A stretch of DNA of 64,000 nt from Antedon mediterranea (lineage: Eukaryota > Echinodermata > Crinoidea > Comatulida > Antedonidae). The position numbers and the translations under genes were made by a program. Positions within the stretch are counted from its first letter, which is position 1. Each line of letters opens with the position of its first letter. The stretch is from positions 26,897,795 through 26,961,794 of the forward strand of contig NC_092670.1 in assembly GCF_964355755.1 (NCBI RefSeq), read 5' to 3'. The notes below the pieces were generated by a model. It had not been told where the DNA came from. It ran no database searches and saw only the letters and a program-made list of their open reading frames with translations. Below are positions 10,878-23,100 of this stretch, in pieces.

Positions 10878-13800
10878 ATCACCATAAAAGATTGACTGAA
10901 TGAATGAATAGTACTACTATGACGTCTGGTGGTAAAAGTCCATCGAATGACGTCATCTGCCCACATCCGGCCTTGTTGCGCAATCCACCACCGCGCCAAC
11001 AAAAAAGCAGAGCTGATAGTGACAGAATTCTTTTACCTTCCTTCTTTGCGAAAGGTGCACATGTTTCGTTTTAGGTCTTACACTACAACAAAACCGGAAA
11101 ATAATAAGTAAGTAATATATATACACATTTTATAAATAATATTGTCAGTTGATTTAACTGTATTATTTAGGTAACATTGGATCTAATGACAGTTTATATT
11201 AATTAAGAGTTTCAGGTTAGGCCTGTAAATTTGTCTCAATCCGTCAAGCAGAGAGAGTAGGCCTACCTAGGGCCTAGCCTAACTAGCTAGGAGGCCTACC
11301 ACCGCCGATATGTTCATGTCGACACAGCAGGGAATTGATGAATGAGGTGGTATTTCTCGCTTCTCAACTAGGCAACGGCTTGTGGATTGTTACACTAGGC
11401 TTAATTTTTAAATAAGAATATATTAATAATTATTTAAAAATGTCCGAAATACAATATCCCAACAAAAAATGTTATGTTTTATTATAATTTTTAGGGCTAG
11501 GCCTGGCCAAACAAATCTCTAGGCCTAGCCAACCAAATCTAGGCCTAGGCCTATTTATTTTCTAATTTAATAAACTATTGAGATAAAATCAACATCCATA
11601 TTTTGTGTGGAGCGCCGCTAGATAAGCTTTTTATCATTTAGTAACGTTGGATATCGGTCGCGTTTTTGGTCGCACTAATTTTTATGGGGAGCACAATACA
11701 TTATCGCCGTTTCTAGGGAAAATGCTTATTATGTTTTAGTTAAAATATAGGAATTCTAATAATACTCCTATTGATAGGGATACCGAGAGCTGACTCAATT
11801 TTCATTACCACGATTAAACAGCGCGCACGTTACTATGCGCGCAATGTCATTGACGTGGTGTTTTTTACTTTGGTAAACACCTTTTATTAGGTAATTATTC
11901 TAAAAAAATTTATTATGAAAATATCCTTTTGAGTAAATATTTATTTACCTATTATTCAGATCAAGTATTTTTTATTTCCATTTCATTCAACCAAAAATGT
12001 GAATATAGTGGTTAAAAGATCGTTATCGCCTAGCGCGTATAGCTTTTGTTTACTACAAAACCCTCGGAAGCCTCAATGACCTACCATTTTCAACCTTATT
12101 TTTGTAGTTGAGCCTCTTATGACCTAAAAATGTTTTTTATTTCTACACCAAGATAATATAGTTCCACATACCATGTGCTTGTTACTAAGAAAAATATTAA
12201 TTTTAAGTGCTAAAAAAAAACCAGTTTTATTCCGATATGAGGCCTTTATGATTCGAATATTTCATTTCACCGATATACCATGAAAAATATCCGTTTTGTC
12301 CATTTTTAAAAAAAATTTTGGAAAATTCCGAGGAGCTCAACTACAAAAATGTTATTTTGTGGTATGATGTCATTGCAAGTCAATCAAACCTCTGCATTCG
12401 ACTGCTCCGCAGGTCTCACGGTTGAACGATTTTGGATTCTCGCCCTTTGATTGGTTGACGCGAATCAACACACAGCGGAATAATTTTCTCGCGAGTGCCG
12501 TGAAGTCACATGGTCTAAGACCTGTCCAATTACACATGAAAATAATGCATTGAAATTCTTCGAATGAGGTTAAATTAACACTTTTTTTATATAATAAATA
12601 AAAATATCATATTTTATTGAATTTTACAATGTTGATATACAAAATATATTACTTAAAACCGTACGAAAAATGACTAGTTCATACAATTGTCATAATTCAA
12701 GAGAATATTTAACATTGAGGTGGTTTCCCGTTGCCTTCCTCGCTGTATACTAGCAGCTGTCATTTAGTTTATATCTCTAGATCGGTAACAAAATGGCCAT
12801 TCTACACCTTTTCTGTCATGGATTGGACCCTTAGCCTTCCATTCTACTCTAATTTATTTTATTCTTCATCGTCATTGTTATGATCATATTATATTTATTT
12901 TGTGATGTTGTGCAAAACTAAGCTAGGGCCTAGGACTTCTTTCTTGTGGAATAAGCTCAGTTGAAAACATCCAGAGGTCGACTATACTTTACTGTAGCTG
13001 AAAGTAAAAACATGAAAAAATGCAGACATATATGCTGATAATATGATAATCGTATGTTATTAAACAAGCTCCAATGTAAAATTTAGATTTTGCCGCTAGG
13101 TACTAAAACTATAAATGTACGCAATTGCTAAAATTGGCATTTTGACTAACTTTTAGGATTTTAATAGAAGCTTCAAATATAACTAATAATAATTCAGTGT
13201 TGCCAAAACAACATACCTAGAAGGCGCCTGGATCACCTACAGTAGGCTAAGCCTTCAAGGATTGATACTCGATTGATACAGGTTTTTCGGACGACCCTCA
13301 ATATTATTTTTTATATTTCACACTTTTTCAATTAAAAAAATATTCTAATATAGGCCCTAATCACTTTATTCTTTATCCACAAAAATTATATAATATTTGA
13401 TTTATATAGAGATTGAATTAATGAAAAAATGCGATCCACTAATTAATGTTTTTATATATAGAGCCACCTACTGTCCGACTTCTAAAACAGGGTACCATTT
13501 CGGTTCTTTGGTATTTGAAGCCGTCTATCAGCCATATCGACGTACAGCAGCCATTTTGTTGTTTAACAACGAAGTAAATGTAGAAAAAAAAAAAATCCTG
13601 TGTGACCTTAACCATGACCTTGCATAAATTACTGGTTTTAGAAGAATAATGAATAATTCATGAGGAAAAATGATATGATTGGTAAATTTATAAGTAAACA
13701 GTGTCAGATGATTACTGGAACTTACGGAGTACCAAGCCCCGTCCCCTAGTTCCGTTTCGTACCTTTATTTTATTTCGACTACCTTTCGACTAACTAAAAG

Positions 13801-13934
13801 AAACGGAACTAGCGCCTTGATTTTTTTCTATCAGAAAACGAGTTATTTAAAGATTTAAATACAGTGGTGTTAATGTAGACTATTGGCGCTAACTGTACTT
13901 GCGAACCTTACTTATAAACCCAAATTAATTTCAG
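10878..13934. other. Intergenic region upstream of ABCF2
   Basis: There is no recognisable coding exon here. TAGGCCTA-type motifs cluster at 11215-11300 and 11490-11560. The region should contain the ABCF2 promoter and any upstream untranslated exon, but I could not place a start site. Short ORFs at 10929-11111 and 13397-13627 show no family resemblance. Confidence 0.5.
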
Positions 13935-14009
13935 CTTAAGAAACTGCAAACATAAAACTAAAGGAAGTCTTGTCAGTGTCATCAAGTTTAGCTTCATCAT
14001 CTTGTAATT
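13935..14009 (+). other. ABCF2: ABCF2 5' untranslated sequence (possible exon start at 13935)
   Basis: A pyrimidine-rich AATTTCAG acceptor-like site ends at 13934, and the following 75 bases lead to the ABCF2 start codon. They could be the 3' part of an untranslated exon. Without a transcript the true transcription start is unknown. Confidence 0.35.
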
Positions 14010-14106
14010 ATGCCTTCCGAACAAGCTAAACGTCGTCAAGCTAAGAAAAAGTCAGCAGCTAAGCAAAAAGGAGGAGCCCGCAAAGAGAGTATTATATCAT
14101 TAAATG
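14010..14106 (+). CDS. ABCF2: ABCF2 coding exon 1
   Basis: Encodes the Lys/Arg/Ala-rich N-terminus ([20 protein letters not shown]). The exon ends one base into a Gly codon at a GTAAGA donor. Confidence 0.95.
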
Positions 14107-17100
14107 GTAAGAAAACAAATTTGGAGTCATTTGGCTAACTGTTGGAGAAATAAATATTGAAAATTACCAGCCTCCTGTTTTCTGGTGGAGAGTGTAGAGT
14201 TAACTAAATTAAATTGTTAGAAAGTTTTCCTAACTTTTGTCACATGTTACATTTTCAAGAAAGCTTGTAACTCTTCTTCTGTAGGGGAAAGTGAAGTAAA
14301 TGGTGTTACTAAAAATATAGCAGAATTGGATATAGACACTGGCAGATCCTGTACTGGAGTATTAGCATCCCATGAAAGTGGCCGGGATCTGAAAATTATC
14401 AACTTCTCATTGACATTTCATGGGGTAGAACTGTTTGGAGATACTACAGTAGAGTTGAATTGTGGAAGACGGTATGGCCTGATGGGGCCTAATGGGTGTG
14501 GTTAGTTACATTTGTTATATTACAACAATATGAATTATGTAGTGTTTTTCAGGATGAATACTTGTAAAGAGTGGGATTGCAATGTCATTTGTTTAGATAC
14601 TTTTTCCAGAATTAAGCTTGATAGATAGCAATAAAAGAAGTTTTTTTCTGCATAACAATTAACATTATGTACTTGATTGGTAGTCTCATTGCTGCAATTC
14701 TATCTCAGCAATGTGAATAAATGAATGCCCATTGTTCAATATTTCTAAGTTAAAATTCCTGATTATAATCAGTTTATTAATTTAGCTTTTTCAATACAGT
14801 TTCTCATAAAAAAGGATTTTATATAATAATTTAAAAATAAATAAAGGGTAAAAATGTTTATATTATGTCTCTTTGTTGCATAGTTCTTTATTGCCCAAGA
14901 CATGTAACGTACCCCTATTTATTGATTGATTATAACATTTTGTGCTTTGTTTTTCTTAGGTAAATCTACATTCTTGAATGTGATTGGTAATCGTGAAGTT
15001 CCTATTCCAGATCATATGGATATATTCCATCTGACTTCAGAGATGAGAGCAAGTGATAAGACAGCTTTGGATTGTGTCAAGGAAGTTGACGAGGAGAGAA
15101 TTAGACTAGAGAAGGAAGCAGAAGAACTTGCTCATGATGATGGAGATGGTAATAATAACATCTTGTTATACAAGAAAGACGCAAAATAATCAATTTTGTT
15201 TAACCTTCCACATATTTTTCTTTGTTGCTAGAAACTTAAATAAATCCCACAAAAGACAAAAAAATATTTGTAGTTCATGGGAAGCATTTCAGTTAACTCC
15301 TAATGCATTTCAATCAGTGGGCCACAAGAAACTAAGTGTGTGATACAATACTGTACATGGTCAAGTGCTAGATAATTTATGAATGCAATTTATTGTATGC
15401 AAGAACAATGTCAGGTATTCAGAGTTTTCAGAACCAGTAAGTTGTTTAATATGTTTTTAATTTTTTTTTGATATTAAAATATTTAATTAATTTCCATTTA
15501 TTTGTTTCAATCATATAGAGGCCCAAGAACGCCTGCTAGATATATATGATCGACTTGAGGAGCTTGATGCGAGCAAAGCAGAAGTGCAGGGTGCTCGTAT
15601 ATTAGACGGGTTAGGATTCACTGCTGACATGATGAATACCAAGACTAAAGACTTCTCTGGAGGTTGGAGAATGAGAATAGCGTTAGCGAGGGCACTTTTT
15701 ATACGACCGCATATATTACTGCTTGATGAGCCTACAAACCATCTAGATTTAGAAGCATGTGTATGGTTAGAAGAGGAGCTTAAATTGTAAGTTGGATGTT
15801 TTAAATTATTTGTTCATGAGCATTAAAAAAATATATATTAAATTATATATTCTTGATCACGACTTTTGGTTGTTTTATTTCTGGCATCTAACCTAAGCAC
15901 TGTCAGTTGAATATTACTATACTTTTTTATTATTTTTCATTTAGATATAAACGTATACTGATTCTAGTGTCTCATTCACAAGATTTCCTGAATGGTGTGT
16001 GTACAAATGTAATCCACATGCATCGAGGCAAGTTTCAGTACTATGGCGTAAGTTTTGTACAATAATAATATTTGATAATGGGGGATTATTTCCCAAAACT
16101 ATCAGCTTAATAACCTATTGTGTTAATAGTGAATACCCTCATACTGCATGACTGTAAAGCTTTGTTTACCAAAGTGAGGAAACAACTCTTTAAATATACT
16201 CTATATTTAATATTTTGTTCAATCTGGTGATTACATACTGCTGTCACTGCATTGTTCACATTTAAAGTTTACCTGTTGGCTGAAAAGTTTCCACATCCAG
16301 GCAAAAAGTTAAATATTAGAACATGGCAACTAGCATGGTCGCCTTACATTTATACTAATTCATTTATAATAATCCCACCCGTCATAGAATCTTTCAAATG
16401 TTTCATATTTAAAAATAACATGTTTTTGTGTTTTTAGGGAAACTATGACCAGTATATTAAAACTAGGAATGAACTGGAACAGAACCAAATGAAACGATAC
16501 CAACGAGAACAAGAGGAGATTGCTCATATGAAGGTATGTTTGTGTAACAAGAACTAGAAAGCCACTCCGAGAGTGCATACCTCCGCCTACTGTAAAACTC
16601 TTGAGTTTGGTGGAAAAGTTATGTAACCAGCCTTCCAACTAGTAATAGTTTCAGTTGACTAACAATAGAACAGAAATGCCAAAAACAAACGAGTGAATTT
16701 GAAAAGAAATAGGTTTTTTAAAACTACTCGTTTCATAAAACCTGTACAGTAAATCAAATTATGTTTTGAAATTACAAATCACAAACTAGATTTGAACTTG
16801 TCACTTTGGATGAGTTAGGTCATCTGCAGCGGAAACGCCACATGCAAGTCATACGTTAGAATATTGCGCACAGAAAAACGATTATGCCATTGACAAAATG
16901 TTAGTGTGCTCTGTATTTTGAGTCACGTGTAAGTATATACAGTATACATTATATAAAAAAAGGCATAATTTTGACGAATTTTGAAAGTTGGTAAAATTAC
17001 TAGAAAAGATTCGAAAAACATAAATCACGTGAAAAAAGATGTTTTTAGCGCTACATGCGCACTGTGTGCGTAAAAATGTCAGGCCTCGAATTTTACCGCG

Positions 17101-20100
17101 GCCAGTGCCGTCGGTGCCCTCCCAGTTGGCCTCAATGCCCTCGAAAATGAATAGCACCCACGGCCACTACTGGCCTGCCCTTTTTTTTGCGTTGGCCGCG
17201 AGTGCCCTTCCCGAGTTTTACCAAAATAAAAACCACTGAATTAGATAGAAAATAATGTCAAGAAGATTTGTTTACACGACTCGGTCGAGACGCAAAACTA
17301 TCGCCTGTCTTCGTTGCAAGGGGATTTCCCTAAACGCATTTATTAATACACAAACAGTAAACAAAACATCGAACATTGCAATAGGGTAACCAAAACAATA
17401 TCATCCCGGCCGCCGTGCGTGGTAAATCATGGTATAGATAGTACATTAAAATACAGGGGTGTAAACTTTTAATAATCAAGCTAAAAACGTTCCTCGATCG
17501 GAGGTTACTGAAAGTATTAAAGTCGCACAAATCGAGCTAGCCGCCTTCGATGAAAAAAATATTACACGCACTCGACTCCTAGCTAGCCTATCCTCCCGCC
17601 GCCGATCCGGTCGAGCACACGCAATTCAACCCAATTCAATGCATTGGGAAAACAATTCTATTTGACGCACACGCACCCTCTGATAAGAAATTTCACACAC
17701 AACGTCGTGTGAGAGTACGCGCGGAGGATCGGCGGATCGTTGGAAAAACAATTCCTTTTGACGTACACGCACCCTCTGAGAAGAAAATACCATCTGCATT
17801 CCTGCATGGTGTAGTCCATTATACGTGTAAAATTAGGGGTGTTTACCTTTAGCACCAAAGTTAAACCTGCACCTCAACCCGAAGATCGTTGGAAGTATAT
17901 CATATTTATATTTGATCACACCCACCTCAATAATTCAGCAGACAGATCATCGAAAAATCTTGTTTAACAACGTCGTACACTAAATTACCAAACGAGTTTT
18001 TACCGAATTCAAGGAAATGGTATAGTCCAGAATACACGTGCCGAAGGCTAAACAGAGAGAGAAAGGGGTCGGTGTCCGTCCGTGTTTTGAATTCTTATAA
18101 ATATGGGTTATACTAACAAAAAAGCTTCAGAAATCGAAACTCGGAAAATAACTATAATTTATATTCTACTACATAATGTAATTGGCTTGATTTTTACCGT
18201 GGTTAACACTCTGTGTATGAATAGTTGTAGGTAAGGCCTACAAACAAATTGTTTTTGTATCATGTTTTCTCCGTCGGCTGCTAGCTAAGTAAGGCTGAGT
18301 AGCTTGCTGTTCTAAGGGTTTTTATACCTGTTCCGGGCCTTACTTGGTTGGCTTCACATGCCTTTTTATCGCATTATTTGAAACTAAACGAAACATTCAA
18401 CACAGGACGGTAAACTATAAACGCTGAACATCGTACCTATTTATTATTTATATGGATCGTAAATACACGTAATATTTATATGAAATACAAAAACATGTAT
18501 TGTAGACAGTCCTACTACTACTCCGCGATCTGATGAATAGGGGGAAATCCCAAAACATTTTGCGGGTAGAATTTTTTTTTTTTGAAAAAAATTCCACCCT
18601 CAACCGGAAACAAGCTATTTTTTAATTTTGGCCTAGTTATTAAAATATTTTTTAATTTTGGCCTTGGTGCCCCTTTGATTTAAAACAAATGGCCTTGGTG
18701 CCCTCCCATTTGGCCTTGGTTCCCCTAAAATCAATGAAAACCGGGGGCCAAATGGCCTTGCCCCTAAAATCCCCAAATTCGAGGCCTGAAATGTGCGTGC
18801 ACGTGTGAATTTTTGACATGCTTAAAATGACATGAAACGCATAGAAAGTTGATTAGAAATTTATTTTTCGCAATTTTTAAACGCGCGTTTAACTTTATGT
18901 GGAACATGCCATTTTTAGTCCATAGAAAGTTTGCCCTTGATATAACTTAAATTTTCACAAAGTGTCAATATAAAATAACTTATGGTTTTTTAACTATGAT
19001 CAATCTATATATAAATTTACGTAAGGGCAAAAATCGGTAAATCGTGCGTTATTTCTAGAATGTTTACTCGATGGTATATAAAGTTGGTTCGTACTTTCGG
19101 TACTAATTTTAACCACCTGATGTAACCCTGTCTACTAATTAAATTGAGTTCGATAATTAGTTATTGACGATTGGAACGAATTTAGGTTCAACGATTTGCC
19201 CCAAATAGGGGTGTTTTCCGATCGTGGTATACACTGTCTAATGGATGTCAATTTGAAAAATACCCACACACAATAATACGAGGACACTTCGCATTTTCCT
19301 ATCTCCTCCTACGATAATTGTTTTTAATAGCTGAAAACCGGTTGAACAGTTCGAGTACAGCATCATAATGTTGAAGACAGGCTGATTTTCTTTAAAAAAT
19401 GCTATTTTGATACATGTAATATACGTTTTTACACATGTATTGATTTGTGATGAATGGAACATTCCAAATTATTTGGTTTAACCATAGAGGTATAGATTTA
19501 GATTTATGGGCCCCCTTGGAGAATAAACATAAATAGTATTGCAATGCACTTTTGATCGCAATTTGAATCGCAAATATCTTACTGTGAGTGTTGGTACTGT
19601 TAGATATAATATAAACAAATATACAAATAAACTTTATTACTGTGAGTGTGGGTAGGCCCTACTGTTAGATTATAAACATATAATATACAAATAAATAAAC
19701 GTTATTACTGACAGTTGCTTCTCAACGTTTGTATTAATTAATAATTTAAAAATATATAAACGTTCGTACGTAGTGGTGTATCGTTACATGTACTTTACTA
19801 TTTCAATCGACTATGACAGTGAGAGTTTTAACAAAGTATTAAATCGTAAATGTTTTACTGTATTTAGTGGTATATTATTTATAGGCCTATAAAACATTAA
19901 AAACAATATTTCGTTACTGAGTGGATAAGAATATATTTTAAAATGTTTCCTCTTTGTACCTATCTTCTTCCCCCATCCCTCAACCCTTAATGTTACATAC
20001 AAAACACAAATTGGGTTTGTTTAAATGAGTCCAAATAAAAAAATTTGACTCATTTTGTTTCTCTCTCGGAAGTAATTCCCAGGGTGCTAATTTTAGCTGA

Positions 20101-23100
20101 CTACATAAATCATCGTGTATATTTATTCGTTTCTGTAAACGACAATGTATTATAGTCCTGCAGTACGTACATTTGAAATCTCCATTTTTTTCTCGCTGGA
20201 AAATACTGTGTATTCGAGAAACATCTGTGGGCAAGACCTAGATGGTACGCGAGCGTGCCATCTAGTCATTGAAATTCATAAAATTGCGCATAACTTACGC
20301 TGCGCGACTCTAAAAACATAAAACGTAGTTTCCTGCACTTCTATCTTCTGACAAAGTTATACGATGTAATGTTGATGAGAATTAGAGATACACGTGACAC
20401 AAAATTCTGGGAAAGAAAGAAGAATATAGAAAAAAGAAAAAATTGTGACAATAACAAGGGGTTATCCGCCAAGTACTGTAAAGCGCTGTGTTATGACTTA
20501 TCCAAGGTATAGTCTTCTTCAGCTCACCGTACAATTAACAGCAAGATCAAGCAAGTACAACAGTTTCTGAAAGAGTTGAAGTTGAGCTAGTTGTGAAAAA
20601 TCAGGTTTTTTTCTGGCTGGAAAACATCTGAAATCGAAGACATACATGTCTAAACCAGCAGAAATTGCTACCCCTACTGAAATGGCTAATGAATACCATA
20701 ACAATGGGACTAACAAAGCCAAAAATATACACAACCAAGCTAGGAAAAATACACAAGGTGACATAATCGAAATCGATACCTACACTGAAAGCGATAACAA
20801 AGAAAACTAGATTTGAAATCTTCACGGTGACGAGTTAGGCTATCGCGCAACGAATCGTAACATACAGATGCTATTTATTAGGCTTAGCCTACAGTAAGCT
20901 GCACCACAACTATTGTACAAACAGCGTTGCATCGATCAAAATCGTTTAACAAGCGTCAACAGTTGACTGTATTGGCAAAGTAAACGGTTTAGTTTTTATT
21001 TTACACCACTCGCGTTTATTTAATTGTTTGAATGTGATGACATTTTCAAATTAAAAATAAAGTTCATGTGTGACGTCTGAAGAAGAATGTTTTAAGTAAT
21101 AACATTATTAAAAATTTGAAGAAAATTGATAACGTTTACGCAATATGCGCTTTATTGAAAGTGACGAACTGTGTCAAAAAAGATAAAAATCCAATATTAA
21201 AATTTAGATGGCCATATGGTGACATTATCAGGGAATAATTTCGCCAGTGTAGCATAGCAAAAAGCTATACAAAACAACCTTATTGCTACACATTTCTAAA
21301 ATTGTGTAGCAAAAAAGACAATACAAAACTATGTTTCTCGACTAAAAAATCAGTTTGATTAGCAATAATTGCTAAACAAAATTTTAAAATGAAATTTTTC
21401 CCTGATTATAACATATTTATGATCTAAATTTCACATGAATTCATATCTGCAACTCATTGTGCTTTATAATAACTTAAACATATAGGGGTCACCAGTCATC
21501 CTGAAGAGCTGTAATCGATTTAAAATAGGCTTACTTTTACACAAATTTGCATAAAATTAACCATTTTCAGGCGCACGATTTTTTAAGTATGACGTGCACG
21601 TGTGTCATTATTTGACATTCATAATTCATCAAATATAAAAGAAATGTATCACAAAAATATATAGAACAAAAATCAAGCGCAAAAACGGGCTAAGTGCGCA
21701 AAAGCAAATTTTTTTTAAAAGATGTGAAATGCTTAAAATGTTCTGAACTGTGTAGAAAGTTGATTATAAATTGATTTTGAGCATTTTTAACTTTCAAAGC
21801 GCACGTACGCGCAATTTGACCAAGGTTAAAAATTTCGCTGATGATACAGGAATATGACCCTTGACATGAAGCATACGTTTGTCAAGTGGTATATTTATAG
21901 TCAATCTAAGGTTTTTTAGAAAATTGCGCGTAGTGACGCTACGCAACCATATTTTCATTAAACCAAAGTTTGTTGCACAACTACATATATACGTGCATCT
22001 ACTGGCCAAGTTACAACATAACTGCTACCGCCGTTTTTGAGATCTGCGTGACACAAAAATTGAGCAGAAAAAATGAAATTTTTGACAATAACAATAGGCT
22101 ATCGATCTACAGCGAGCGGATGGAGCTATTGTTGGGTTCTGCCTTTTCGCGTTTCCAATAACTTTCTTTAATCCATTCCATGCTTGCTTGGGGTTACCGC
22201 TATCAAAATCATTCTTTATTTTCTCTCAAAATTTGCGTTTGGCATCATTAATTCGCTTTTTCATTAACTTCTGAATACGCTTGGCAGTTGATGGATGGCT
22301 GTTAATTTGTGAAACAAAGCCCTAATAAATGCTTTTGTTTAAATACTGGGCGTCATTAGAAATAGGGCCAGGAGTGTTAATTGTGAAATAACATGTTTGT
22401 TTTGGGAAAATGTTGTTTAATTTCAGTTATTTTAGATAAAAAATCTCTAGGCCTAGCTAGCCTACGGGGGAAATAAACCAATTTTCGGGTAGGGCGGGAT
22501 CTGAATAAAAAAAATCGGAACTTGGGACCTCTGTCATCTCAACATTCGTTCATTAACTATTTTTTTTTAATGGACTATAAATTATTACAAAGAAACTAAA
22601 ATAGAATTGTGGAAAATGATGACATAAAAGGCCACAGCCATATACAGTAGAACCTTTTACGTTCCCTTGATTTTACGTACGCTTAAAATGACCGATGACG
22701 TCATCATTTTCTTACATTGAGGGCGCAATTTAACAACAACAAAGCATAAAGCCATGGCTGTGTGAGGAACTTATGTGCATTCCCCTACAGCAGCGACTGT
22801 TTTTAATGATAGAAAATACAAGAACATTTATATTTTTATTTATAACACTTTTTTTAAACTAAATCGCACAGCCTGCATATACTGTACTTTTCTAGGCCTC
22901 ACATCTTGCTAGGCCTACTAGCCTGGCCTAGATTAGTCTAGGAAGGGCCTAGGCCTAGCTAAGCTAGTGACCACCTGCATGCTGTAGTCAAACACGGCAG
23001 TCTCTTTTAACTACGATCTACGTATTTGGGGGTTAATTTAAGGTCAACCTTGATTTTACGAATCCCTTGTTTTACGTACGCCTTTTGGTCCCGTACCGTA

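Larger units (their letters stand above)
16786..20485 (-). mobile_element. Helitron family H2, copy a (interrupted twice)
   Basis: On the minus strand the 3' end is an inverted repeat (roughly AACTCATCC...AAGTTCAAAT, decayed here), a short spacer and a terminal CTAG, with flanking T (A on the plus strand at 16785). This agrees with the Helitron rule hairpin-CTRR|T. Inner blocks match the other H2 copies, for example ACGATTATGCCATTGA, TAGAAAGTTGATTAGAAATT and ATTAGAGATACACGTG. The 5' end near 20485 (GTTATCCGCC...) is approximate. It is cut by a hAT-like element at 17080 and an H1 Helitron at 19004. No Rep/helicase gene is present, so it is non-autonomous. Confidence 0.75.

Noticed and set aside
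14926-15343. ORFs running past ABCF2 exon 3 as separate genes
   Set aside because: They include intron sequence. The spliced exons give the uninterrupted family protein.
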